In this document: positions 26,482-34,820 of the stretch, one piece after another
How positions within the stretch are numbered: the stretch's first letter is position 1
How the letters are laid out: each line of letters opens with the position of its first letter
Assembly (NCBI GenBank): GCA_937864365.1
Contig: CALMJT010000133.1
Coordinates: forward strand, 1 to 34,879
Length of the DNA stretch: 34,879 nt
Origin: an uncultured Alteromonadales bacterium
GTDB taxonomy: Bacteria > Pseudomonadota > Gammaproteobacteria > Pseudomonadales > Cellvibrionaceae
Reading direction: 5' to 3'
Position numbers and translations under genes: made by a program
The notes under the pieces: model-generated
The model's input: only the letters and a program-made list of their open reading frames with translations
What the model was told of the DNA's origin: nothing
The model's database searches: none

Positions 26482-27411
26482 TTATTGCGCTCGCGACTTA
26501 ACATGTATGGGCCCAAACGGCTCATTTTGAATGATTTCAACTAAGGATTCTTTAATCAGCTCCATTACCGCCAAAAAAGTCACCACAACACCCAACCGAC
26601 CTTCGCGAACGTTAAATAAACTCACAAACGGCATAAATTGGTTGTGCGAAAGTCTGTCCAAAACCTGAGCCATTCGTTCTCGGGTTGATAACTTTTCTTT
26701 CTCAACCTGATGGCTGGTAAACATATCGGCACGACGCAGAACTTCAGACAAAGCCAATAAAAGCTCTTTCATTTCGACATCGGGCTCAGGACGTGTCAAA
26801 TTTTTGCTGGGCCCAGATGCCTTAGCGGTATGCACGTCACGACCAATGCGTGGCAAAGCGTCGATATCCTCAGCCGCTTGTTTAAAGCGTTCGTATTCTT
26901 GCAAACGACGAATAAGCTGCGCCCGAGGATCTTCCTCTTCTTCCTCGTCAACGGGAGGTCGCGGCAACAGCATTCTCGATTTAATCTCGGCAAGCATTGC
27001 CGCCATCACCAAGTATTCCGCGGCCAGCTCAAACTGCAATGCGCTCATCATTTGTACATAATCGATGTACTGACGAGTGATCTCAGCTACGTTGATTTCG
27101 AGTATATCGATATTTTGCTTACGTATGAGATACAGCAATAAATCGAGCGGCCCCTCAAAAATTTCAAGGATGATTTCTAACGCATCCGGCGGAATATAGA
27201 GATCTTTGGGAACTTCGGTCAGTGCTTTACCGGCAACGATAGCGAAAGGCATCTCACCTTGAGCAGGATGTGCTTCAACTGTGGCTACTGCCTCTACAAC
27301 GCTATTAACCTCTAGCGCGTCCTGACCAGAATCGTCTTCGTTGGTGGGTTCTGATTCTGGTTTCTCGGACTGCGAAGCTGGGTGACCAAACAAATCTGGA
27401 TCTTCAGTCAC
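26482..27411 (-). CDS. scpA: Condensin kleisin ScpA
   Basis: The kleisin that bridges the SMC heads. The conserved core begins at about residue 83 with LEIFEGPLDLLLYLIRKQNIDILEI and contains ITRQYIDYV and AAEYLVMAAMLAEIKSRMLLPRP. The C-terminal winged helix runs from about 220 (VVTFLAVMELIKESLVEI). A 75-residue acidic N-terminal extension is unusual, as is the tail of its partner ScpB. The start is GTG at 27411 with AGG six bases upstream. It lies between yciO and scpB in the standard gammaproteobacterial order. Confidence 0.93.
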   Translation of the reverse strand: MTEDPDLFGHPASQSEKPESEPTNEDDSGQDALEVNSVVEAVATVEAHPAQGEMPFAIVAGKALTEVPKDLYIPPDALEIILEIFEGPLDLLLYLIRKQNIDILEINVAEITRQYIDYVQMMSALQFELAAEYLVMAAMLAEIKSRMLLPRPPVDEEEEEDPRAQLIRRLQEYERFKQAAEDIDALPRIGRDVHTAKASGPSKNLTRPEPDVEMKELLLALSEVLRRADMFTSHQVEKEKLSTRERMAQVLDRLSHNQFMPFVSLFNVREGRLGVVVTFLAVMELIKESLVEIIQNEPFGPIHVKSRAQ

Positions 27412-27548
27412 AATAGGCCTTTTACGTTGGAAAGTTGCAAGCTGTACCTTGAGGATTTCTAAGAAATTCGGCCGTGCATTATAGCGAGTTCACAGATGTC
27501 ATCAAACATTGAATGATTGTCCCACCGAAATCCACTCAAAATTGTGGC

Positions 27549-28172
27549 TTAAAGATCAAAACCCGAGATATCCCCTAAACCTTGTCGCACTAACTTGGGA
27601 TCATCTTCGGTAAAGTCGATTACGGTTGTAGGCTCCAAACCACAGAAACCACCGTCAATCACCAACTCCAATTGATGTTCTAAAAGCTCACGAATATCGT
27701 ATGGATCGGTTAACGGCAACTCATCGTTGGGCATAATGAGCGTACTGCTCATCAACGGCTCGCCAAGTTCATTCATTAACGCCAACGCGATTGGATTGTC
27801 CGGCACACGCATACCAATGGTTTTGCGCTTTGGGTGCAATAAACGGCGCGGCACCTCAGAAGTGGCCGAAAGAATAAAGGTATAAGGTCCCGGCGTATGA
27901 GCTTTAATCGCGCGAAACACCTGATTATTTACCCGCGAATAGGTAGCAAGTTCGGAAAGATCGCGACACATCAAGGTGAAGTTATGATCTTTGCCCAGTT
28001 GGCGAATTGCACGAATACGATCCAAAGCCATCTTGTCACCAATATGGCAACCCAATGCGTAGGCTGAATCGGTTGGATAAACGACGAGACCACCTTTGCG
28101 AATAATGTCTACCGCCTGACTAATCAGACGTGCTTGTGGGTTTTCTGGATGGATCTGAAAAAATTGAGCCAT
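27549..28172 (-). CDS. yciO: YciO/Sua5-YrdC family protein (L-threonylcarbamoyladenylate synthase-like)
   Basis: A 207-residue YrdC-fold protein. Motifs are YPTDSAYALGC near residue 32, NFTLMCRDLSEL, HTPGPYTFIL, and the basic HPKRKTIGMRVPD. Members of this branch are paralogues of TsaC/Sua5, which make the t6A precursor from threonine, bicarbonate and ATP. YciO itself has been uncertain or weakly active in E. coli. The gene context (yciV-yciO-scpA) points to YciO. The start is well supported by AGGAGGGA about six bases upstream of ATG 28172. Confidence 0.88.
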   Translation of the reverse strand: MAQFFQIHPENPQARLISQAVDIIRKGGLVVYPTDSAYALGCHIGDKMALDRIRAIRQLGKDHNFTLMCRDLSELATYSRVNNQVFRAIKAHTPGPYTFILSATSEVPRRLLHPKRKTIGMRVPDNPIALALMNELGEPLMSSTLIMPNDELPLTDPYDIRELLEHQLELVIDGGFCGLEPTTVIDFTEDDPKLVRQGLGDISGFDL

Positions 28173-28312
28173 CGACTCCCTCCTAAAATACGGTATCGAA
28201 CTAATTTTTAAGCTGCTTTAATCGTCCAGATTAATAAGCTACTCACTAAATTTGGGGCTAATTGCGGTTAACGTCGGTGAAAAACACAACCTAAAGCAGA
28301 ATTTGCAGTAAC

Positions 28313-29149
28313 TCAGCGCCAAGCATTCCACACGGGCTCACAGCCCAGCGGAATGTGTGACGCCACCCCGAGTTCTTGCCAGGGCGCACCAGGAGCGTGG
28401 AAATCACTGCCGGAGGAGCCTAAAAGCTCAAAGCGGTTGGCTAAATCAGCCATGTCACGCGTTTCAATATTACTTTGATGACCGCCACTGACGATTTCAA
28501 TTGCTCCACCACCGTGACACTTAAATTCATCGCACAATTCACGCAACTTGGTGCGTGTCATCTTATATTTCAAAGGATGAGCAATCACCGCAACACCACC
28601 AGCCTGAGTAATCCAATCAACAACAACCGCAACCTCAGGCCAAACTTGCTTAACATCTCCGGGTTTACCCGAGCCAAGATAACGCTTGAATGCCTGAGCT
28701 ATATTTTTTGCATGCCTTGCCTCAACCAAAAACTGAGCAAAATGCGGGCGGCCCAACTGCTCGCTAGGTGCGTATTTTCGAGCGGCTTCTAAAGAGCCAT
28801 TGATCCCAAGTTTGCTAAGCTTTTCAGAGATTTCAACGGCACGTTTTTCTCGCTGCAGAGACATGTATTGCTCTGCCTCTTTAATAACCAGTGATTGAGG
28901 ATCGATATTTAAACCAACGATATGAATGCCTCGCCCACGCCACTGGCTGGAAAACTCGATACCGGCAATTAACGACACCCCTAAAAGATCGGCTGTTACC
29001 TGCGCGGCTGAAAAAGCCAAACAATTGTCGTGATCGGTAATTGCAAGACCAGTAACCTTATTGTCAAAGGCACGTTGCACAAGATCCTCTGGCGATAACA
29101 CGCCGTCAGAATACGTTGTATGACAATGCAGATCGAAACGACAATTCAA
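28313..29149 (-). CDS. yciV: PHP-domain phosphoesterase (RNase AM/YciV type)
   Basis: A metal-dependent PHP phosphoesterase; E. coli YciV (RNase AM) is a 5'-to-3' exonuclease active on short RNAs and 3',5'-bisnucleotides and matures the 5' end of rRNA. Metal ligands are visible in FDLHCHTTYSDG, AITDHDNC, HIVGLNI, IAHPLKY and GSDFHAPG. No ATG is near the N-terminus. The family start lies just before FDLHCH, so I place it at TTG 29149 (after GGGGTTAGG). TTG 29236 or GTG 29230 would add about 29 residues. It is the first gene of the cluster towards scpA. Confidence 0.85.
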   Translation of the reverse strand: MNCRFDLHCHTTYSDGVLSPEDLVQRAFDNKVTGLAITDHDNCLAFSAAQVTADLLGVSLIAGIEFSSQWRGRGIHIVGLNIDPQSLVIKEAEQYMSLQREKRAVEISEKLSKLGINGSLEAARKYAPSEQLGRPHFAQFLVEARHAKNIAQAFKRYLGSGKPGDVKQVWPEVAVVVDWITQAGGVAVIAHPLKYKMTRTKLRELCDEFKCHGGGAIEIVSGGHQSNIETRDMADLANRFELLGSSGSDFHAPGAPWQELGVASHIPLGCEPVWNAWR

Positions 29150-29236
29150 ACCTAACCCCAAGACTGGTATACCAATGCGTATTACATCATAAACTGCTAA
29201 ATATGGATAACTGAGAATGATGATCGACACGCACAA

Positions 29237-29683
29237 TCAGTCTTTCTAAGTATGGATGAACAAAAATTACCTAGACGATACTGTTTAAAAGTATGAACTT
29301 ATTGCACAGCGAGTCGTTCTTAACAGAAAATTTCTGCGCAATAAGTAACAAAATGATTCTGCAATCCTATAAATTTGAACAAGCGACCAGAGCATATATG
29401 GGCTAAAAGATAATTCCTTGCTGATTGCGCCAATAAAAACCTTTAAAATACCGGTAATTGATCGTTCTTCGAGCGGTTACGCAGCTGCCCATGTGGATAT
29501 TTAATGCCACAAAGTAGGATAACCAAGAGAACAACTCGCAGAGATGTTCCAGTATAAAGTTGTGACAACAGTTGCACGACTCCATGTAAAAGTGTTGGAT
29601 ACGCTGCACTGTTAACACAACGCTATAAATTTAAGCGTGTTAATAAAACACCTAATAATGATTGTAATGACCGGATTACCTGA
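29237..29683. other. Intergenic region with two hairpins
   Basis: About 450 bp between divergent yciV and the VC0807-family gene. ACTTATTGC (29297-29305) pairs with GCAATAAGT (29338-29346). TTAACAC + CGCT (29612-29624) pairs with AGCG + TGTTAA (29634-29643) with a two-base bulge, 40 bp before the plus-strand gene. A 71-codon frame at 29403-29618 has no family resemblance. Promoters for both genes should be here but I cannot place them. Confidence 0.45.
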
Positions 29684-30388
29684 ATGAGTGACGCCTCACC
29701 CCAGCCCAAAAAAGAAAATATGCTAGTCAACCTAGCATTCAATATCATTTTACCGACGTTTATTCTAATAAAACTCAGTAAAGAACAATATCTAGGCCCA
29801 ACTTTGGGTTTAGTTTTAGCCTTAGCTTTCCCAATTGTTTACGGAATTTGGGATTATGTAACTCGCAGTAAATTTAACCTGTTTTCGGCCATCGGTATCG
29901 TCAGTATTTTGCTCACCGGCGGTATAAGTCTACTGGAGCTCGACCCTAAATACATTGCTATAAAAGAAGCGTCAATTCCGGGGATTTTGGCAATCATTGC
30001 TCTGGTTTCAGCGTTTACGCCCTATCCTTTTATCAGGACTATTTTCTTTAACGAAACCGTTGTACAAGTCGATAAAATTAAAAACGCCCTAGCAGAACGT
30101 AACAACGAAGCCGAATTCGATAAAACCCTCAAAAACGCAACCTTTCTCGTAGCACTTTCTTTTGTTGTCTCTTCGGTATTGAATTATCTGTTGGCCAAAT
30201 GGATTGTCATCAGCCCACCCGGCACTGAAGAATACAATTCACAACTGGGTAAAATGCAAATTTTAAGTTATCCCGTCATTGTGCTACCGGCAACAGTAAT
30301 TCTTATAGTTGCCATGTATTATTTATTTAGAAACGTAACTCGCCTTACCGGTCTTACCTTAGAAGACCTTTTCGCTCAATCCAACTAA
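29684..30388 (+). CDS. VC0807-family inner-membrane protein (YciB-like)
   Basis: A 234-residue protein with about six membrane helices. Conserved landmarks are [64 protein letters not shown] and TGLTLEDLF. This is a family of unknown function, distantly reminiscent of the septation protein YciB. It occupies the position next to yciI where yciB is often found, which is the only hint at a role. ATG 29684 begins after a region without a strong ribosome-binding site. It lies 13 bp before yciI. Confidence 0.72.
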   Translation: MSDASPQPKKENMLVNLAFNIILPTFILIKLSKEQYLGPTLGLVLALAFPIVYGIWDYVTRSKFNLFSAIGIVSILLTGGISLLELDPKYIAIKEASIPGILAIIALVSAFTPYPFIRTIFFNETVVQVDKIKNALAERNNEAEFDKTLKNATFLVALSFVVSSVLNYLLAKWIVISPPGTEEYNSQLGKMQILSYPVIVLPATVILIVAMYYLFRNVTRLTGLTLEDLFAQSN

Positions 30389-30401
30389 GCTTAATTTGAA
30401 T

Positions 30402-30701
30402 ATGTGGTATACAATTATTTGTGAAGACAAACCTAACACTCTTGATAAACGCTTACAGGCACGGCCTGATCACTTAGCGCGTTTGAATAGCTTAAAAGAT
30501 TTAGGTCGACTTTTAATTGCTGGTCCCAACCCTGCGATCGACAGTGAAGACCCAGGCACCGCCGGTTTCACCGGTAGTGTAATTATTGCTGAGTTTTCTT
30601 CTCTGGAAGAAGCCAAACTCTGGGCGAGTGAAGACCCTTACTTAAAAGCAGGTGTTTACGAATCAGTATCGGTAAAACCTTTTAAAAAGGTGCTGCCTTA
30701 A
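30402..30701 (+). CDS. yciI: YciI family protein
   Basis: A 99-residue ferredoxin-like fold protein. It aligns along its full length with E. coli Yci[51 protein letters not shown] and the C-terminal [13 protein letters not shown]. The conserved His-Asp pair is present in RPDHLARL. The enzymatic function of this branch is unestablished. TTG at 30396 would add two residues, but ATG 30402 matches the family. It follows the VC0807-family gene by 13 bp and is ended by the hairpin at 30711. Confidence 0.93.
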   Translation: MWYTIICEDKPNTLDKRLQARPDHLARLNSLKDLGRLLIAGPNPAIDSEDPGTAGFTGSVIIAEFSSLEEAKLWASEDPYLKAGVYESVSVKPFKKVLP

Positions 30702-30710
30702 GCTTACTTG

Positions 30711-30747
30711 CCGGTCAAACTCAAATTCTGAATTTGACCGGTTTTCT
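30711..30747 (+). terminator. Rho-independent terminator after yciI
   Basis: Perfect 9-bp stem CCGGTCAAA (30711-30719)/TTTGACCGG (30733-30741), with an inner AAATT/AATTT continuation, followed by TTTTCT. Confidence 0.85.
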
Positions 30748-30812
30748 AAAACTAGCATGCAGCCCAAAAATAACCGCGCTGGTATTTTGCTTAATAACCT
30801 ATTTAAAACCGT

Positions 30813-31505
30813 ATGTTCGTAAACAAAACTATTTATTCGTGTATTTTATCTCTCTTAATTACAACAGCATTTTGCCACTCTGTTTCCGCCGAAACCGTTT
30901 ACATCACCGATGTCCTCTATATTCCGATGCGCAGTGGTAAGGGCAACGAATACCGCATCATTGAATCCCGACTAAAATCTGGCACTGCCCTTGAGGTATT
31001 AGAAACTGATAATGGCGACGGTTGGACAAAGATTCGAACACCCAACAACCAAGAAGGTTATGTTCGCACTCAATACCTTTCTCGCGAAAAGACCGCCAAA
31101 CTGCAACTCGATAAACTGGAACAAGAGCTAAATCGTCAGAAGTCTGAAAATACCCGCCTGGAAAAATCACTGAAAGATGTCAGCCAAGCTCAAGATCAGT
31201 TAAATACGGCACTTAATGCCTCCCATGACAGCAATCGCTCAACTCTCAGCGAGTTAGAAGAAATCAAACGAGTGTCAGCAAACGCCCTAGAGCTGAACAA
31301 ACGTCATCAAGATCTTCTCAATCAACATCAAATGCTACAAACACAAATTGACATTTTAAAGGCCGAGAATGCGCGCCTAAAAAGCGATGATAAACAAACA
31401 TGGTTTATGTACGGTGCCGCAGCGGTATTGCTTGGTGTTATCATCTCTGTCTTAGTGCCGGTCGTAAAAAGACCTAAAAACCGTTCCGGCTGGAAAGAAT
31501 ACTAA
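30813..31505 (+). CDS. TIGR04211 SH3 and membrane-anchor protein (YgiM-like)
   Basis: A 230-residue protein resembling E. coli YgiM. A signal sequence (residues 1-26, ending HSVSA) is followed by a bacterial SH3 domain of about 60 residues (YITDVLYIPMRSGKGNEYRII to EGYVRTQYLS), a long coiled coil (about 90-195), and a C-terminal transmembrane helix (WFMYGAAAVLLGVIISVLVPVV) with basic residues after it. It is anchored in the inner membrane with the SH3 domain in the periplasm. The role is unproven; it is probably cell-envelope related. The ATG is 72 bp after the yciI terminator, suggesting its own promoter. Confidence 0.88.
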   Translation: MFVNKTIYSCILSLLITTAFCHSVSAETVYITDVLYIPMRSGKGNEYRIIESRLKSGTALEVLETDNGDGWTKIRTPNNQEGYVRTQYLSREKTAKLQLDKLEQELNRQKSENTRLEKSLKDVSQAQDQLNTALNASHDSNRSTLSELEEIKRVSANALELNKRHQDLLNQHQMLQTQIDILKAENARLKSDDKQTWFMYGAAAVLLGVIISVLVPVVKRPKNRSGWKEY

Positions 31506-31552
31506 TCATAACAAGAACTGACATAAGGCTAATTTATTAAGGAAGATTTTCA

Positions 31553-32251
31553 ATGTACGGCTCCAACTACAAACAGGTTGCGTCTAAATACCTTACCTCT
31601 GTTTTATTTTCGGCGTTTATGGCGTTTGGCCAGAGTGTATTTGCTCAAGAAGGGTCAACTTCTGCCAGCACCGGTGGCGGCTCGGTTCAAGACTCTGAAG
31701 TACTGGTTATGCTGGAAACAGACGCAGGTGAAATTGCCCTACAGTTATTTCCAGAATACGCACCCAAAACGGTAGAAAACTTTTTACAGTACGTTGATAG
31801 CGGTTTTTACAATGGCACTATTTTTCATCGCGTCATCAAAGATTTTATGGTTCAAGGTGGCGGTTTAACCTTTGATTATTTAGAAAAAGAAACTCTCGAC
31901 CCGGTAGTTAATGAATCCAATAACGGTTTAAGAAACCTACCCGGCACGGTTGCCATGGCGCGCTTCTCCGACCCTAACAGCGCAACCTCGCAGTTTTTTA
32001 TTAATCTTCGCGCCAATCCACATCTCGATGCTTCTGCAACTCAACCTGGCTACACCGTGTTTGGTCGAGTGGTAGAGGGTCGAAATGCGGTATTTGCAAT
32101 TGTGGATGAACCGCAGGGTTTGATTCGAAAATACCCAAATGCACCCAATACCCCCGTGCGTATTCTAAAATCCTATCGAATTTCTCCTGATGATCTTGAA
32201 GCAATATCGGCTAAAAAAGCTGCCGAAGAACAAAAGACAAAAGCTCAGTAG
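31553..32251 (+). CDS. Periplasmic peptidyl-prolyl cis-trans isomerase (cyclophilin)
   Basis: A 232-residue cyclophilin with a signal peptide (cleavage near FAQ, residue 32) and a low-complexity Ser/Gly linker, so it works in the periplasm. The active-site segment is FHRVIKDFMVQGG (catalytic Arg, Phe, Met, Gln all present), followed by QFFINL and HLD. It resembles PpiA rather than cytoplasmic PpiB because of the signal peptide. The start is supported by AAGGAAG, 10 bases upstream of the ATG. The final 20 residues are charged and rich in Lys, Ala and Gln. Confidence 0.9.
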   Translation: MYGSNYKQVASKYLTSVLFSAFMAFGQSVFAQEGSTSASTGGGSVQDSEVLVMLETDAGEIALQLFPEYAPKTVENFLQYVDSGFYNGTIFHRVIKDFMVQGGGLTFDYLEKETLDPVVNESNNGLRNLPGTVAMARFSDPNSATSQFFINLRANPHLDASATQPGYTVFGRVVEGRNAVFAIVDEPQGLIRKYPNAPNTPVRILKSYRISPDDLEAISAKKAAEEQKTKAQ

Positions 32252-32285
32252 ACACATCTATTGGGCAGCCAACAGAGAGTAAATC

Positions 32286-33032
32286 ATGGCTTTTGCACTG
32301 AGCATTAATTTAAATAAGATCGCCTTACTGAGAAACTCTCGCGAAGGTAACTATCCATCGGTCATCGAGCACGCCAAACTCTGCCTCGAAAACGGCGTCG
32401 ATGGTATCACCGTGCATCCAAGACCTGATCAGCGACATATTCGTCCGAGCGACTGCCTAGAGCTAAAAACCCTGTTAGCCGATAAACCGCAAGAATTTAA
32501 TATTGAAGGCAATCCCTTTGAAGCAAAACATGGCACTTATCCGGGTTTTATAGAAATTATTCGCGAATGCAAACCAGAACAAGCGACACTGGTTCCTGAT
32601 CAAGGCAGTCAACTTACCTCCGATCACGGCTTTGATTTAAACGTTTCCGGCCAACCGTTAGAATCCATCGTAAATAAGCTAAAAAGCTGGAACATTCGCG
32701 TTAGCCTGTTTATGGACCCCGATAGAGAACAAATACGATTAGCCAAAGAATTGGGTGCCGATCGCATCGAGCTCTACACAGGCCCCTTTGCTCACGCGTA
32801 TTCGCTTAATGATGCCGACGATATTTTCAAAAAACACTGCGAAGCCGCTCAATACGCAACTGAGATCGGCCTCGGCGTTAATGCTGGTCACGATTTAAAT
32901 CTAGACAACATGAAGCTGTACAAAACCTTACCAGGTCTTCTTGAAGTATCGATTGGTCACGCGTTTACCGTCGATTCACTCCAATACGGTATGAAGTCAA
33001 CCATAGAACGTTATTTAGAGTTGTGTCGCTAA
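32286..33032 (+). CDS. pdxJ: Pyridoxine 5'-phosphate synthase PdxJ, variant subtype
   Basis: Joins amino-acetone phosphate and deoxyxylulose phosphate to make vitamin B6 phosphate. A TIM-barrel protein of 248 residues. It starts LSINLNKIALLRNSR and contains GITVHPRPDQRHI, FNIEGNPF, TLVPDQGSQLTSDHGFDL and GVNAGHDLNLDN. These are the motifs of the Bacteroidetes/Xanthomonas-like PdxJ subtype rather than the E. coli one (IDHVATLRQAR, VPEKRQELTTEGG). Its position away from recO/acpS also differs from E. coli. It follows the cyclophilin by about 34 bp. Confidence 0.9.
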   Translation: MAFALSINLNKIALLRNSREGNYPSVIEHAKLCLENGVDGITVHPRPDQRHIRPSDCLELKTLLADKPQEFNIEGNPFEAKHGTYPGFIEIIRECKPEQATLVPDQGSQLTSDHGFDLNVSGQPLESIVNKLKSWNIRVSLFMDPDREQIRLAKELGADRIELYTGPFAHAYSLNDADDIFKKHCEAAQYATEIGLGVNAGHDLNLDNMKLYKTLPGLLEVSIGHAFTVDSLQYGMKSTIERYLELCR

Positions 33033-33082
33033 CAGCGCAAGCGTTTTAACTTACTACCTAAACAGTCTTAATTTTTTAAAGC

Positions 33083-33970
33083 ATGGGTGATTTGTTGAAA
33101 CCAACACTATCAATTATTGGCGCAGGAAAACTCGGTCAAACCCTTGGAAAATTATGGTTTGATCGAGACTGCGCCACTATAAATCAAGTCATTAACCGGA
33201 GCTTAGAATCGAGCCTTGCCGCCATTCAATTTATAGGGGCTGGAACGGCCGAAGATTCGATATATCACCTAGAACCTTGTAACTATGTGTTGATCGCAAC
33301 ACCCGATGCGCAAATTAGTCAGATTGCCGAAGAATTAGCCGAACTGCCCTACCCCTGGCATGGCACCACAGTATTTCATTGCAGCGGCGCACTAAGCGCC
33401 AAAGTACTTAAGCCTTTGGCTGTGTTAGGCGCAAAGACAGCAAGTGTTCACCCGATTCATAGCTTTGCAGAACCCCAAAACAGCTTAACTCAACTGCCCG
33501 GAAGCTACTGTTGTGCCGAAGGAGCAGTTTCGGCGTTAAACACTCTTAAATCGCTTTTTGAAGCTTTAGAGATGAAATGGCAATTAATTGATGCCGATAA
33601 AAAAACGCTCTATCACGCAAGCTTCGTTATTGCCTGCAATTTTTTACCGGCACTTGTCGACTCCGCTTTACAGTGTTTGTCTGAAGCAAATATCGATGAA
33701 AACACCGCTAAAAAAATGCTGCAGCCACTCATGCAAGGCACGCTCGCCAACATATTTAGAACCTCTGCAAATCAGGCGCTCACCGGCCCAATTGCACGCG
33801 GCGATCTAGAAACTGTAGCCCGCCAATTGGCGGCGCTTGAAACGCAGTTACCGAATATTAAATCACTTTATTCAAGTTTAAGCCGAAGTACACTCGACGT
33901 TGCCAAACACGAACAGCAACGCCCCGACCTATTTACAGAATTTAAAAACCTATTAAAACATGACCAATAA
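33083..33970 (+). CDS. Rossmann-like and DUF2520 domain protein, putative oxidoreductase
   Basis: A 295-residue protein built like NADP-dependent dehydrogenases. The N-terminal Rossmann nucleotide loop is IIGAGKLGQTLG (residues 11-22), followed by VLIATPDAQISQIAEEL and FHCSGALSA. The C-terminal half is a DUF2520 helical domain with SVHPIHSFA, ASFVIACNFLPALV, and LTGPIARGDLETV. The substrate is unknown. The last 11 bases overlap the start of the methyltransferase gene, so the two are probably co-translated. Confidence 0.85.
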   Translation: MGDLLKPTLSIIGAGKLGQTLGKLWFDRDCATINQVINRSLESSLAAIQFIGAGTAEDSIYHLEPCNYVLIATPDAQISQIAEELAELPYPWHGTTVFHCSGALSAKVLKPLAVLGAKTASVHPIHSFAEPQNSLTQLPGSYCCAEGAVSALNTLKSLFEALEMKWQLIDADKKTLYHASFVIACNFLPALVDSALQCLSEANIDENTAKKMLQPLMQGTLANIFRTSANQALTGPIARGDLETVARQLAALETQLPNIKSLYSSLSRSTLDVAKHEQQRPDLFTEFKNLLKHDQ

Positions 33971-34763
33971 AAGCTCACAGAAAACCGATACACCGGAATA
34001 TTTAAAGAAAAAAGCCTTTTTTCAGTCGGTATTAACCATATACGGTCGCAAACCCGTACTCGAAGCATTACAAGACCCAAGCGCAAAACCTTTAAAACTG
34101 CATTTGGCCGACTCCAATAAAGATTCCGAAGCAATTACGCAACTCAAAGAGTTAGCGTTAAAAAAAGGCGCCGAAATTGTTTATCACAGTAAAAATGAGT
34201 TATCGAGAATTTCAAAAAACGCCAAACAAGATCAGGGCGTTTGCGTTGATATTAAATGTGACCAATATGTCTCGGAAGATACTTTTTTTGAAGAGCATTT
34301 GAAAAAGAATCGTGCGTTGGAGTTTATTGCCCTAGACGGCATCACCAATCCGCAAAACCTAGGCATGATTATTCGATCGGCAGCGGCAGGATTTATTGAC
34401 GGAATTATTTTGCCAGAAAAAGGCTGCGCTCAAATAGACCCGCTAGTCATAAAAGCCAGCGCTGGAGCAGTTTTTAAAGCAAAGATTATTCGCTGTAAAG
34501 ACTTACACAGTTTTTTAAAACGTTTTAAAGAAACGGCATCGGTGAGCATAATTACTTTGGATTTAAACGCATCCTTAGAGTTTTCAACATTAAATACGCT
34601 TGAAGGAAATAAAGTATTCGTACTTGGCAATGAGACCAAAGGAATATCGTCCGAAACCAGTGCCTTGAGCGATTACGCAACAAAAATTCCCATGAACAAC
34701 AATATCGAATCACTCAACGTCGCAATAACCGCTGCATTAATATCTTTTAGAAAACAACTCTAA
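33960..34763 (+). CDS. TrmH/SpoU-family RNA 2'-O-methyltransferase
   Basis: A 267-residue SPOUT-fold methyltransferase using SAM to methylate a ribose in tRNA or rRNA. It has the N-terminal SpoU substrate-binding domain (IYGRKPVLEAL) and the three family motifs: ITNPQNLGMIIRSAAA, VLGNETKGIS and the knot motif IPMNNNIESLNVAITAALI. The C-terminal trefoil knot is complete. It looks like the RlmB/TrmH group; the exact target cannot be assigned. Its ATG overlaps the end of the DUF2520 gene. It is followed by the hairpin at 34776-34812. Confidence 0.88.
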   Translation: MTNKSSQKTDTPEYLKKKAFFQSVLTIYGRKPVLEALQDPSAKPLKLHLADSNKDSEAITQLKELALKKGAEIVYHSKNELSRISKNAKQDQGVCVDIKCDQYVSEDTFFEEHLKKNRALEFIALDGITNPQNLGMIIRSAAAGFIDGIILPEKGCAQIDPLVIKASAGAVFKAKIIRCKDLHSFLKRFKETASVSIITLDLNASLEFSTLNTLEGNKVFVLGNETKGISSETSALSDYATKIPMNNNIESLNVAITAALISFRKQL

Positions 34764-34775
34764 AAGCGCCGAATA

Positions 34776-34812
34776 ACCTCTGATTTAAATCGCTAAAGAT
34801 TAATCAGAGGTT
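34776..34812 (+). terminator. Hairpin after TrmH gene, related to repeat hairpin 5
   Basis: Perfect 11-bp stem AACCTCTGATT (34776-34786)/AATCAGAGGTT (34802-34812), followed by TCTC. It lies 13 bp after the stop codon and probably acts as the transcription end. The arms are the same sequence as the last hairpin of the 159-bp repeat family. Confidence 0.7.
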
Positions 34813-34820
34813 TCTCAAAC

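Noticed and set aside
29403-29618. 71-codon minus-strand ORF with several cysteines
   Set aside because: No recognisable family, no ribosome-binding site, and it lies in a hairpin-rich intergenic region; probably chance.
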